Assembly (NCBI GenBank): GCA_049426725.1
Contig: JBMSYN010000011.1
Span: 25,615-89,614, forward strand
Origin: UBA961 sp049426725
GTDB taxonomy: Bacteria > Bacteroidota > Ignavibacteria > Kapaibacteriales > UBA961
Reading direction: 5' to 3'
Length of the DNA: 64,000 nt
Both the position numbers and the translations under genes were made by a program. The notes below the pieces were generated by a model that was given only the letters and a program-made list of their open reading frames with translations, was not told where the DNA came from and did not search any database. The number at the start of each line of letters is the position of its first letter. The first letter of the stretch is position 1. Of this stretch, positions 33,664 through 42,887 are shown one piece after another.

Positions 33664-34461
33664 CTACATAGGGTTTTGTATGATGAGCGGAGTGCAATTG
33701 CATTGATTGCGAACAATCGGGACTGCCGCCTCTGCATTTTTTCGAGAAGTATAATCACCAATTGTAACCGCATATCTTGTCGCTCCATCAGGTAATTTAC
33801 GCTCAATCACATTGCAGCGCAATCGCTTCTTTGAATATGACTGAGCTTCTTCCTCAGCGGCCATTCGTGTTTTGAAAACACCAACTTGCAGAGTGAAAAG
33901 TCCTTTTATTGGGGGGGGAGTATCTGTAGAATCTACTTTACCTTCAACAATGAGACTTTTGCCTGTATCATTTTTTGGATTGATGATAGGTCCTGTATTC
34001 TTTCCCGGTCCGCCGACTGTATTGCGTAAAATTTCATAAGCATCCGGAAGAAGTTCGGATTTGGGATATTCATTGCGAAATTTCTGCATTTCCTCGCGAG
34101 CTTTTATTGTATCTTTCTTTGTGGCATAATAACTCACTATGCGAAATTGCGCATCATCAGCCCATTCGGAATTTGGTTTACCTTTGACGATTTTTTTATA
34201 CATCGGAATTGCTTTTGCATTGTTTTTCAGCAATGAAGCATGAAGAAAGACTACCCCTGGATCATCCGGATATTCGATGATCAGATCAAGAAGCACATTC
34301 ATTGCATTGGTACGATTACCCAAACCTAATTCTTGCAAAGCAGTTCGCACTTCATTGGACTGACCGAATGCAGGGAATGAGATGAAGCTGCAAAGAATGT
34401 ATATCACAGAGATTCTGATGGTGAATTTCGCCAAGTAATGAATGATTGAGATTGTTCTCAT
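33664..34461 (-). CDS. Secreted TPR and SPOR domain protein
   Basis: I place the start at ATG 34461 (265 residues), with AAAGG 8 bases upstream; in-frame ATGs at 34467 and 34479 are alternatives. A signal peptide ends near FGQS. TPR-like helices cover about residues 30-130 (ALQELGLGNRTNAMNVLLDLI, YPDDPGVVFLHASLL, KPNSEWADDAQFRIVSYY). A Pro/Asn-rich linker leads to a SPOR domain (FTLQVGVFKTRMAAEEEAQSYS to the end), which binds denuded peptidoglycan at division sites in other bacteria. It is likely periplasmic or outer-membrane associated. Confidence 0.85.
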   Translation of the reverse strand: MRTISIIHYLAKFTIRISVIYILCSFISFPAFGQSNEVRTALQELGLGNRTNAMNVLLDLIIEYPDDPGVVFLHASLLKNNAKAIPMYKKIVKGKPNSEWADDAQFRIVSYYATKKDTIKAREEMQKFRNEYPKSELLPDAYEILRNTVGGPGKNTGPIINPKNDTGKSLIVEGKVDSTDTPPPIKGLFTLQVGVFKTRMAAEEEAQSYSKKRLRCNVIERKLPDGATRYAVTIGDYTSRKNAEAAVPIVRNQCNCTPLIIQNPM

Positions 34462-34621
34462 GGTCATGCCTTTGTGCATTAACTATACATGCGGTATTAT
34501 GAACAGTAATACAACCCCACTTTTGTGCCAAAATCTTGGATTTTTCACTGTATTATGAATGAATAGAACAGTTTTGATCAATGGAATCGAAAAGAATGGC
34601 TTTTTTCTGCAGTTTTTTAGA

Positions 34622-35731
34622 TCATTTGATGATTTCAGCAATCATGTTCGCGGCTTCTTTTGCCGCTTTTGGCTTTCCATATTTCAGAGCATTGGAGCTC
34701 ATTTCTCTCAGTTTTTCAGGATTTTTTAATAAATGTTCCACCGCATATTCAAGTTCGGTCGAAAGTGCAGCATCTTCTATCACAATTGCCGCTCCATGTT
34801 GATGCAATGTTTCGGCATTGAGAGCTTGTTCATTATTTGAAGATCCCGGCAATGGAATCAAGATTGCAGGTTTGCCACATACTGCCAATTCTGCGACTGT
34901 TCCTCCGCCTGCCCTGCACACAACTAAATCAGCACAGGCATAAGCTGAAGGCATATCATCAATGAATTGGACGATTTGTACATTTTTAGGTAGTTCGTGA
35001 TTGATGATAAAGTCTGTACCGGTTTGCCAAAGGATTTGAATTCCATGTTCTGCCAAGCGATCAATACACTTAATCATTGCCTGATTTATTGAACGAGCAC
35101 CAAGTGATCCACCAAAGACAAATACAGTCTGTTTTTGCGGATCAAGTCCAAACACTTTCGATGCAGATTCTCTCGAAGGAATAGTATTGACGAATGTTGA
35201 ACGAAGCGGATTTCCACAATGAGTGATATGGGTTCTAACAGATGCTTTGAAATATGAGGCCGTTTCCTCAAAAGCAGTGATGATCAAATGTGCATATGCT
35301 CCAAGTAATGCATTTGTTTTTCCAGGGCTGACATTCGGTTCAATGATGATGAGGGGAATGCCTGAAAGGATCGCATAGATTCCTGCAGGAAATGATATAT
35401 AATTTCCACCGCAAATGATGCAAGAAGGCCTATGTTTTTTAATAATGGCTCTCACTTCCAGCAATGCTTTTGTAAGCGTAAAAGGCAATGCAAAAAAAGT
35501 GGATGACAATCCACGAAAGCCTTTGATGCTTTGGATCGGAGTGAATGAATATCCATGTTTTGGAAGATAGCGTGATTCTATTCTATCAGGGCTACCTGTA
35601 AACTGAACCTGAAGATTCGGAATTGATTGCATCAATTCTTCAACTACTGCGATTGCCGGGAATAAATCACCACCGGTGCCTCCTGCTGCAATCAAAATGC
35701 TGGGTTGTTGTATGGACTGTGAATGCTTCAT
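34622..35731 (-). CDS. murG: UDP-GlcNAc:lipid I N-acetylglucosaminyltransferase (MurG), divergent
   Basis: A 369-residue GT28 enzyme that makes lipid II. Recognisable parts are AAGGTGGDLFPAIAVVEEL, ICGGNYISFPAGIYAILSGIPL, VFGGSLGARSINQAM, ILWQTGT, IDDMPSAYACADLVVCRAGGGTVAEL and a NNEQALNAETL block. Two changes stand out: the glycine loop ends in Asp22 where characterised MurGs have His, and the acceptor-site motif reads IEPN instead of HEQN. Overall length and order are normal. It sits outside any dcw cluster, 5 bases after an SDR39U1 gene. Whether it is the cell's only MurG cannot be told here. Confidence 0.85.
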   Translation of the reverse strand: MKHSQSIQQPSILIAAGGTGGDLFPAIAVVEELMQSIPNLQVQFTGSPDRIESRYLPKHGYSFTPIQSIKGFRGLSSTFFALPFTLTKALLEVRAIIKKHRPSCIICGGNYISFPAGIYAILSGIPLIIIEPNVSPGKTNALLGAYAHLIITAFEETASYFKASVRTHITHCGNPLRSTFVNTIPSRESASKVFGLDPQKQTVFVFGGSLGARSINQAMIKCIDRLAEHGIQILWQTGTDFIINHELPKNVQIVQFIDDMPSAYACADLVVCRAGGGTVAELAVCGKPAILIPLPGSSNNEQALNAETLHQHGAAIVIEDAALSTELEYAVEHLLKNPEKLREMSSNALKYGKPKAAKEAANMIAEIIK

Positions 35732-35736
35732 GAGTG

Positions 35737-36654
35737 TTAAGCAAGTAAGTCTCTAAGAGCTTGATCGCAATCAGTATACTGAAATCGATAGCCTGATTCG
35801 ATTGTTCTTTGAGGTAAAACATGTTGTCCACCGGTGGCAATAACCGCGCCTTCGCCAAGCAGGATTGACAATGCGATATCCGGAACATGGAACCAAGATG
35901 GTCTGTGTAAAATTGTTGAAAGCAATTCTGTGAAACGATTCATGTTGACCGCACCCGGAGCCACAAGATTAAATGTACCTTTCACATGTGAGTTATTCAG
36001 TGCATGAATAATAAAGCCAATGATATCAATGGGGTGTATCCACGACATCCATTGATTGCCAGATCCAATTCTTCCTCCGACGAACAATGAAAAGGGGAGA
36101 AGCATTTTTGCAAGTGCACCTTCTCTTGGATCGAGCACAATGCCAATTCGTCCTATGACTACACGTGTGAATTCATTTGCTTGCAATGCTTGCTTTTCCC
36201 ACTCAATGCACACATTTGACAAAAACCCTGTTCCTGCTTCGGAAAATTCAGTGAAAATAGCATCACCACCATCGGATCCATAAAAACCAATCGCAGATGC
36301 ACAGAAGAAAAATTCAGGAGGCTCGGCAACTTGACTGATTGCTTTCACAATTCCTGCAGTTCCATTTTTTCTGCTTTCAAAGATTTCTTTTTTTTGTTGA
36401 TCAGACCAACGTTTGGCAACCGGTTCACCTGCAAGATGAATGATTGCATGAGAACCATTGATCTTTTCAATGCACTCTGCGGATACATTTAATTCTCCGC
36501 TCCATTTCACGAAATCTTGTGCAAAGGGAAGTGAGCGTCTAGCTTTGTCGGGGGAACGACTGAACACAATGATCGAATAACCCAATTCATTGAGAGCTTT
36601 CGCAAGTTTTTTCCCAATCAGTCCGGCAGCACCTGTGATAATAATCGATTTCAT
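35737..36654 (-). CDS. SDR39U1-type NAD(P)-dependent epimerase/reductase (TIGR01777, YfcH-like)
   Basis: A 305-residue extended SDR protein. The NAD(P) loop is TGAAGLIGKKL, followed by VKWSGE, HAIIHLAGEPVAKRWSDQQKKEIFESR and FFCASAIGFYGSDGG. The C-terminal DUF1731-like domain has LNNSHVKGTFNLVAPGAVNMNRF. The substrate is unknown in this family. It overlaps the flavin-reductase gene by 4 bases and precedes murG by 5, so it is transcribed with them. Confidence 0.92.
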   Translation of the reverse strand: MKSIIITGAAGLIGKKLAKALNELGYSIIVFSRSPDKARRSLPFAQDFVKWSGELNVSAECIEKINGSHAIIHLAGEPVAKRWSDQQKKEIFESRKNGTAGIVKAISQVAEPPEFFFCASAIGFYGSDGGDAIFTEFSEAGTGFLSNVCIEWEKQALQANEFTRVVIGRIGIVLDPREGALAKMLLPFSLFVGGRIGSGNQWMSWIHPIDIIGFIIHALNNSHVKGTFNLVAPGAVNMNRFTELLSTILHRPSWFHVPDIALSILLGEGAVIATGGQHVLPQRTIESGYRFQYTDCDQALRDLLA

Positions 36655-37316
36655 GAAGATTGCTCCGATCTATGGAATATTGATTGTGGGTTAATACCGG
36701 GTCTGGCATAAGCATACCTATCAATGAACTCTGTTGAAAAATATGCATCAAGACCCGAAACAGTCAATGTTCCGGCTTTATGCAAATCAACAAATCCATC
36801 CTCTTGGACATATGATGAAGGGATGATGACTTCAACAATCTCACCAATCAGAAAAATTGTACCATTGAGCGGAATGGGCATGTGCATTCGATATTTCATC
36901 ATCATCTTTACAGAACTTTCGCGAATATAAGGTGCCATTCCACTTGGTGAATATTCTTCATTGAAATTGCATGCATCGAATTCAGAAATATCATCATCGA
37001 ATTTTGCACTTGCTTGATGTGCCATTGGGAGCATATTGTGATGAATGTGATTGATGGTGTAATATTCATGAGCAAGAATATTTTCAAGCGTATGTCTGCG
37101 AACCGTCTCCGGCCTGAATATCATGCCAAGCAAAGGAGGATTCGCTCCTACATGAACGATTGAATTGAATACACCGATATTGGATATTCCATCAGCATTT
37201 TTCGTTCCAATCAAAGCAAGTGATTTGAATCCTGAAAGAGAATTGAAAAAAGTTGCCCTATAACGTTCAGGCAATTCTTTCATGTGCTCAGTTCTAATAT
37301 TCAGTATGTTATCCAT
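36651..37316 (-). CDS. Flavin reductase-like FMN-binding split-barrel protein
   Basis: A 221-residue protein with the flavin-reductase-like split barrel: ALIGTKNADGISNIGVFNSIVHVGANPPLLGMIFRPETVRRHT is the typical FMN-binding stretch. C-terminal strands run through GTIFLIGEIVEVIIPSSYV. The start is ATG 37316, which overlaps the rhodanese stop by one base (TAATG); a frame start 12 bases further upstream is less likely. The substrate is unknown; related proteins reduce FMN or bind it as a cofactor. Confidence 0.86.
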   Translation of the reverse strand: MDNILNIRTEHMKELPERYRATFFNSLSGFKSLALIGTKNADGISNIGVFNSIVHVGANPPLLGMIFRPETVRRHTLENILAHEYYTINHIHHNMLPMAHQASAKFDDDISEFDACNFNEEYSPSGMAPYIRESSVKMMMKYRMHMPIPLNGTIFLIGEIVEVIIPSSYVQEDGFVDLHKAGTLTVSGLDAYFSTEFIDRYAYARPGINPQSIFHRSEQSS

Positions 37317-37615
37317 TATGCTTCCCAATCCAACATCCCACCTACAAGATTTAATACATTAAATCCTCTTGCATAGAGATATTCGCAGGCATTCCCGCTA
37401 CGTCCACCACTTCTACAATACAAGATCAATTCATGTTCTTTGAAATGCTCCAATTCTTGAATCCGAGAAGGGAGGGTATCCAAAGGTATGAGAATTGAGT
37501 TTGGAATATGTGATTGCTCATGTTCTTCAGGTTGTCGAACATCGATCAATACCGGTGTCTCGCCTATGTCGAGTCTCATTCTCAATTCTTCCGGGGTAAT
37601 GATGCCATAACTCAT
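37316..37615 (-). CDS. Single-domain rhodanese-like sulfurtransferase
   Basis: A 99-residue rhodanese domain. It shows TPVLIDVRQPEEHEQSHIPNSILIPL and the active-site loop LILYCRSGGRSGNA with its catalytic Cys. The C-terminal GFNVLNLVGGMLDWE is also typical. Single-domain forms of this length, such as GlpE or PspE, move sulfane sulfur between carriers. It lies 11 bases after the surface-protein gene and is translationally coupled to the flavin-reductase gene. Confidence 0.93.
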   Translation of the reverse strand: MSYGIITPEELRMRLDIGETPVLIDVRQPEEHEQSHIPNSILIPLDTLPSRIQELEHFKEHELILYCRSGGRSGNACEYLYARGFNVLNLVGGMLDWEA

Positions 37616-37626
37616 GATGTTTAACC

Positions 37627-40149
37627 TTAAAATGTACTTCGAATGCCAACATTAAAACGTAATGAGGAGAAATTCCATAAAGAGGCATCATTGCCTACTT
37701 GACTCAAGATTGAATTCAAGACTCTTTGATATTGAGCTTCCCCAAACAATGCGATAGATGGTGAAATTGCTTTTTGAACTCCCAATCCTATATGAGCTGA
37801 AAACCAAAGCGATGAAATTTCATCGAGTGTTGTATTACCAAGTGGCAATTCTCTTGTGCCTGTCTGTACATATGAATAAGACATGGGGGAGTCAATGGTT
37901 CTAAAAGCATTTGCATCTTTGTTTATGAGCAATGATGCCTGCCCCATTACAAACGTATAAAACATATCATCAAGTTGCCAACGGAATCCACCGGAGAATG
38001 ACAAGGTTGGAAGATTGGCTTGCAACACTTTTGATTCACGAAAGGGTACATAGGTATTGGTCACGCTATCATAAACCTGTACAGAATTTGTGTCTTGTCC
38101 ACGAAGATTCACAGAATACGGTAAATATTCCAATCGGAACATTGGTTTGAATGGAGATTCTTTTCGAGATCCTACATGCAATCCTAATCCCAGAGGTGAG
38201 GTGCTTTCGGCTTGAAAGCCTGCTGGCGATTGTAGCATTGCAATGGTTTTTGGTGAAGAAGCCAAATCATGAAACTGAGTACTTGCTATTGCATAGGTAC
38301 CCCATTCCCATGAGGATTGCCGTGGAGCAATGGGCTTCTGTTCTACTGTTGTTTGAAAAGAAGCGCCCTCATATTGCAGTATGAATGTTGAGATATTTCC
38401 TGCGATGTCCATTGCTTCAATTTCCATCGTTCCTTTTGTTATTCCCGCTGCAGGTTTTACAAATAGTGTGTATTGAGGCATGCCTTTTGAAATATCTGCT
38501 TCCGTGATTTTGGAATTGTTTTCATAGGCACTTAGTCCTTGTGCGGAAAGTACGCGCACTCTTTCGAGACCCTTATCTTGTGATCGCTCATCGCGAATCA
38601 CAATACTCATTGATCGATCGAGATTTCTTCTTTCAAATGCAGGAGGCAAAGTATCAATGACTTCTTGCAGAACTTCAAAACCTTGACCAATCATATTGCC
38701 ATAGGCATCATTGGTTGCAAAACCATAGGAATACAAGCCGAATGGAATATCAGATTTTAAAACATGTACGCCAAAAGGGACATCCATTTTCATTGTCACA
38801 TAATTACTGAGGCCCACATTTTCGGGAGCATATTTTATTGTGTCAATCTCTCTGCCATTAAAACGCAAGGAAGCCAAACCCTCAGTTGGAACAATGATAT
38901 TTACATAATGCTTCCAATTGGTATAACTAGTTTTAGGAGTAGAAAAACGATATTCCTTCAAAAACTGTTGTGTCGGGCTAACGATAAGCATCATTGGATC
39001 TCCAATTGAATCTCCTCTTACAGTTAATCCTCTTTCATCATTACGGGAAATTCCGCCAAGATATCCATGTGAAAATTGAGCAACAAGTACCGGCTCATTT
39101 GCTGTCAACATGATATTTCTTGAGCCAGCGGATGTATTCTCATACAATTGGCCTTGCTGCAATTCTTTAATGAATATTGAATTCTCAAAAATCTTGGTAT
39201 TGGGTTTCGAAGCCAGGACACGATAAGTATAACTACTCCTCTTCGCAAATTGCCCTAGGATGAAATGCTTGCCCCATGAAGTAACGGGTGGGACTTGTTC
39301 GACGATATAATTACAAAATGGAACTCGCATTGGAACATCTGCACATTGATGTCCACTAAATACTGCAATTGGTTTCGATGCTTGAATTCTTGAACCGGTT
39401 AAATCGGGAAAAATGATGCTGTCGCGACCATTCATGTCTTTTACCATTGGCTGAAAATTCAGCGCAGCTATCTGATAGACATCGCCTCTGTTCATGATTA
39501 CTGTAAATGGGACTCCCGCACTTTTGTTTCTTGACGTAACCACTGAAGGGGTGACATAGACAAGTGTGCTATCCTGTGTTGCCACAATTGCCATATGTGA
39601 CACGAGATCATTCGTTGGCGTTGATTGATAACTCATAGCATAATATTCAAGACCAAGTGCTGTTGTTGGCAAAGCCAAATAAGAATCTGTTGAACTTCCT
39701 CGTTCATTCAAACATGTCACCGAAATTGGATGTTCCGAAGTGATGCGAACTGCATTTGGTTGTAATGTACCATCACCGGTCACCTCCGCTATGGGTGGGA
39801 CTCGCAGACGTCTTACGGTGCCTCCTATGACTATTGTATCCAGCTTGTACCGAGCGCCACTGATTTCAATTCGCAAACGGGTGGTGATATCGGAACTAAC
39901 AAACAATTCAAAATTTGGTGTACTTCTATCTTCGATGTACACATCGCCTCCACGAGCATCAGTCAACTTCATTTTCCCAACTTTTTCACGAGAATGATGC
40001 CATGAATTTTCCTGAAAACATATCCAGAATTCAGTGCCTTCGGAAGTTTTTGTTATACTCTTTGGAGGTTCTTGGCCATGCATATAATACATGGATAAGA
40101 TACCTGAAAGACAGAATAACAGTGAGCGAATGATAGGAATGTTCGTCAT
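37627..40149 (-). CDS. Secreted IgGFc-binding-domain-like protein with C-terminal beta-barrel-like region
   Basis: An 840-residue exported protein with a signal peptide (hydrophobic stretch about residues 8-24). The N-terminal half resembles the bacterial IgGFc-binding domain (PF17517): TEGTEFWICFQENSW, VRITSEHPISVTCLN, PTTALGLEYYAMSYQ, ASKPIAVFSGHQCADVP and TSWGKHFILGQFA. A middle part (about 500-600) looks like Ig-type strands. The last about 210 residues alternate hydrophobic and polar residues and end in LRFNVGIRSTF, as expected for an outer-membrane barrel with a C-terminal aromatic. No T9SS sorting domain is present. It overlaps the preceding T9SS cargo gene by 4 bases. The domain call is from memory of family motifs; the barrel is inferred. 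Confidence 0.72.
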   Translation of the reverse strand: MTNIPIIRSLLFCLSGILSMYYMHGQEPPKSITKTSEGTEFWICFQENSWHHSREKVGKMKLTDARGGDVYIEDRSTPNFELFVSSDITTRLRIEISGARYKLDTIVIGGTVRRLRVPPIAEVTGDGTLQPNAVRITSEHPISVTCLNERGSSTDSYLALPTTALGLEYYAMSYQSTPTNDLVSHMAIVATQDSTLVYVTPSVVTSRNKSAGVPFTVIMNRGDVYQIAALNFQPMVKDMNGRDSIIFPDLTGSRIQASKPIAVFSGHQCADVPMRVPFCNYIVEQVPPVTSWGKHFILGQFAKRSSYTYRVLASKPNTKIFENSIFIKELQQGQLYENTSAGSRNIMLTANEPVLVAQFSHGYLGGISRNDERGLTVRGDSIGDPMMLIVSPTQQFLKEYRFSTPKTSYTNWKHYVNIIVPTEGLASLRFNGREIDTIKYAPENVGLSNYVTMKMDVPFGVHVLKSDIPFGLYSYGFATNDAYGNMIGQGFEVLQEVIDTLPPAFERRNLDRSMSIVIRDERSQDKGLERVRVLSAQGLSAYENNSKITEADISKGMPQYTLFVKPAAGITKGTMEIEAMDIAGNISTFILQYEGASFQTTVEQKPIAPRQSSWEWGTYAIASTQFHDLASSPKTIAMLQSPAGFQAESTSPLGLGLHVGSRKESPFKPMFRLEYLPYSVNLRGQDTNSVQVYDSVTNTYVPFRESKVLQANLPTLSFSGGFRWQLDDMFYTFVMGQASLLINKDANAFRTIDSPMSYSYVQTGTRELPLGNTTLDEISSLWFSAHIGLGVQKAISPSIALFGEAQYQRVLNSILSQVGNDASLWNFSSLRFNVGIRSTF

Positions 40150-40910
40150 TTTTTATGTACCATACTCATGTGATACAATCCCCGTTCTGTACGCATGCGA
40201 ATGACATATATCCCGCTAGAAAAAATATTTGGATCATCTATCACGAGTGAAAAAGTATGCCTACCCGCACTCTTGCGTTCAGCAGGAAATTCTTGAATCA
40301 ATTTTCCAAGCAAAGTAAACAAAGAGAATTGCACTTCGCCTTCTTTGCCCACATAGTATGTGAACGAAGTTGTATAAGCAAATGGATTAGGTACATTTAA
40401 ATCCATTCCCTCTGCCTGTGCTTGAACCACAGGTGGGTCTATAAAAGAAATGGCACCACCAACTTGTTGAATAGATTGTGCTGAATCTCCAATCACGAAT
40501 GATTGTGCATTGATGTTGACCTTAGTTTCAAAACCAGCCAACAATTCCAATTGAAGAAATGTCAAGATGCCTTGTTCCTGTAAAAGTGGATTGGGGCAAG
40601 CAATGGAATATGTTCGAAATTGAGAGTCCTCAGAAAGAAAAGTAATGACAGGATTTTTGCATGTGAACAATGTCCCCGGTTTTGTCAAAGCATCTTTTAA
40701 CATCATCCTTTTTTTCGGGATTGAAAAAGTCACGGTACAAGGAGAATTCAATGCATTGGGAGTAGTTTTGATGGATATTGGTAATTCAATCAAAGCACCT
40801 TGTTTGACCATTGTATCAGGCACAATCACTTCTGTGGTACCTGCATTCAATACTTGGGCAAAAAAGATAGCTATTACCGAAAAAACTATATGTAATGGCA
40901 AAATATGCAC
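40146..40910 (-). CDS. Secreted protein with T9SS type A C-terminal sorting domain
   Basis: A 254-residue protein with a signal peptide (to about residue 23, LNAG). Residues 25-160 form a beta-rich domain with cohesin-like features (VPDTMVKQGALIELPISI, GILTFLQLELLAGF). The end is a type A T9SS sorting domain: NVPNPFAYTTSFTYYV (172-187), QFSLFTLLGKLIQEF and SGIYVIRMRTERGLYHMSM. It is likely displayed on or released from the cell surface. It is the first gene of a six-gene minus-strand run down to murG, with the IgGFc-like protein directly coupled. The 119-base spacer before it shows no clear promoter. Confidence 0.85.
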   Translation of the reverse strand: MHILPLHIVFSVIAIFFAQVLNAGTTEVIVPDTMVKQGALIELPISIKTTPNALNSPCTVTFSIPKKRMMLKDALTKPGTLFTCKNPVITFLSEDSQFRTYSIACPNPLLQEQGILTFLQLELLAGFETKVNINAQSFVIGDSAQSIQQVGGAISFIDPPVVQAQAEGMDLNVPNPFAYTTSFTYYVGKEGEVQFSLFTLLGKLIQEFPAERKSAGRHTFSLVIDDPNIFSSGIYVIRMRTERGLYHMSMVHKK

Positions 40911-41029
40911 AGAATAGTCAAAAAGAAGGGTTGAAACTGCTTGTATTGCAAAGCACAGACAAAAATATAAAATTTAGCCCTTGTGTATCCCCGAAATGAA
41001 GCGGATGTGGATAATCCAATGATTACTTC

Positions 41030-42010
41030 TCACATAGCCATGCACATCAAAGCAACATCCACAATATCCTGCATTGAACAACCTCTGGAGAGATCGCAAT
41101 ATGGTTTGCTCAAACCTTGCACGATTGGTCCAATTGCTCTAGCATTGGCAAGTCTTTCTGAAATTTTATATGCAATATTTCCGGCATCAAGATCTGGAAA
41201 GATCAATACATTCGCATCCCCTTCAAGAACAGAACCTGCTGCTTTTTGTTTGGCAATTGACGGTATCAGTGCCGCATCAACTTGCAATTCACCATCTGCA
41301 AGAATGTCGGGATGCTTTGCATTGAACAATTCAAAAGCGGCTCTAACCTTTTGTGCATCTTCATGATTTGAACTGCCTTTTGTTGAAAAAGAAAGAAATG
41401 CAATTTTCGGCTCCATGCCAACAATACTTTTGTAATGATATGCAGTCATGGCTGCAATATCGCATAATTGCTCGGAAGTAGGGGATGGAACTACTGCGCA
41501 ATCTGCATAGAATAACAAACGATCAGGAAATTCCATTGCGAAAAAACTGCTGACAGTTTGAATCCCTTTTGCCAATCCAACTGTTTTCAAACCAGCTCTT
41601 ATCACATCCCCAGTGGTTGAAAGATTGCCGGCAATACAACCATGAAGTTCTCCCAATCTTGCTTCAATCCCTGCGAAATACAATGGATTCATGAGCATAT
41701 GCCTTGCTTCTTCAATAGATTGCACTCCGGGAAATGCTTGGATTATTGCCGAAATATGGTCTTCCCCAATTGCATGCTCAGGATCTCGGATCTCCAATGT
41801 AGAAATATCAAAGCTGGTATTTTTGGCATATTCTTGAATATCCTGCCTTTTTCCAATTAATATCGGATTTCCGTATTCAAATTCTTGAATATATTTTGCA
41901 GCTTGAAGTACTCGCAAATCCAAAGCATCGGGAAATGCAATGGTGCATGTAGCCGTTTTTGCACGGTGAATGAGGGATGTTCTGAAATTTGAAATCAATT
42001 CATTCATCAT
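41030..42010 (-). CDS. pta: Phosphate acetyltransferase (short type)
   Basis: A 326-residue PTA_PTB enzyme that interconverts acetyl-CoA and acetyl phosphate. Motifs include AGIEARLGELHGCIAGNLSTTGDVIRAGLKTVGLAKG, FYADCAVVPSPTSEQLCDIA, AFLSFSTKGSSNHEDAQKV and ANVLIFPDLDAGNIAYKI. It lacks the N-terminal regulatory domains of long Pta. The next Met lies one codon on. ackA is not in the window. It is divergent from the outer-membrane protein gene. Confidence 0.95.
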   Translation of the reverse strand: MMNELISNFRTSLIHRAKTATCTIAFPDALDLRVLQAAKYIQEFEYGNPILIGKRQDIQEYAKNTSFDISTLEIRDPEHAIGEDHISAIIQAFPGVQSIEEARHMLMNPLYFAGIEARLGELHGCIAGNLSTTGDVIRAGLKTVGLAKGIQTVSSFFAMEFPDRLLFYADCAVVPSPTSEQLCDIAAMTAYHYKSIVGMEPKIAFLSFSTKGSSNHEDAQKVRAAFELFNAKHPDILADGELQVDAALIPSIAKQKAAGSVLEGDANVLIFPDLDAGNIAYKISERLANARAIGPIVQGLSKPYCDLSRGCSMQDIVDVALMCMAM

Positions 42011-42103
42011 TGAAAGATGTAATTGGTATGCATTTTGTAAATTTGGTTAATAGAATGTGATGAATCACAAATCAGTCTGTACAAAAATGCAAAAAAGGGC
42101 TTG

Positions 42104-42886
42104 ATGAACCAGTACATAACCTCATTCATTCGCATATTGTTTGCTATGGCCATCATAGTCATGATGCGGGAACAATTACAAGCGCAAGGAAGCTCAGGAT
42201 CGAGAGGGAAAATGCCCAGACTATCCATTGTGGACATGCCAACAGCGAGAATTCTCCCACAAAGAGCCTATAGGGTATCAGGTTTATTGATGCAAGAATC
42301 CGGCTTACTCGCTCAAGCTACATATGGTTTGGCTAAAAATGTCAACCTTGGATTTTCATATTCATCAATGCCTTTATTCGGGGAGGGTGATCCCTCATTG
42401 CAACCTCTTTTGCTTTTTGAGATTAGAGCGCGATTGTTTTCTGAAACAAAAAATCGTCCTGCGATAGCCATTGGAGTGAACACTCAAGGTATAGGTCAAT
42501 GGACCGATGTTCGAAGATTTGAATACAATGCTCCGGGTATTTATGCATGTGCATCCAAAAACATCAATTGGGAAGCGGGAATTCTGTCATTGCATGGAGG
42601 GATAAATTATCCAATCATGCCCACTGCATTTTCTCAAACCCCAAGTGCTTTTTTGGGTATTGAGCAGTCGGTATATTCAAATGTTACTATTTCCGCTGAA
42701 TATGCAGGAACATGGAATGAAGATCCACAATTCATGAATGATAATGGCTTGCTGAATTGTGCAGTTAAATATTCTCCTTTCAAAGGAGTGAATGTATATC
42801 TTCAAGCAAGAGACTTATTGGAAAGCAGAGCGAATGCTCAAGGATTTTTGCGCTATGCAGGCATAGAGTATATCGGCGTGTTTTGA
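42104..42886 (+). CDS. Putative outer-membrane beta-barrel protein, unknown family
   Basis: A 260-residue protein with a signal peptide (about 1-27, ending QLQAQG). The mature part is rich in alternating strands (TYGLAKNVNLGFSYSS, NRPAIAIGVNTQGIGQW, GILSLHGGINYP, NVTISAEYAGTW, KGVNVYLQARDL) and ends in GIEYIGVF with a C-terminal Phe, as outer-membrane barrels do. I do not recognise the family. The HAD gene starts one base after its stop, so it heads a five-gene envelope operon. Confidence 0.75.
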   Translation: MNQYITSFIRILFAMAIIVMMREQLQAQGSSGSRGKMPRLSIVDMPTARILPQRAYRVSGLLMQESGLLAQATYGLAKNVNLGFSYSSMPLFGEGDPSLQPLLLFEIRARLFSETKNRPAIAIGVNTQGIGQWTDVRRFEYNAPGIYACASKNINWEAGILSLHGGINYPIMPTAFSQTPSAFLGIEQSVYSNVTISAEYAGTWNEDPQFMNDNGLLNCAVKYSPFKGVNVYLQARDLLESRANAQGFLRYAGIEYIGVF

Positions 42887-42887
42887 C

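Noticed and set aside
42007..42237. A 76-codon minus-strand open frame overlapping the outer-membrane protein start
   Set aside because: No ribosome-binding site or domain; it is antisense to a signal-peptide region and pta is the credible gene on that strand.
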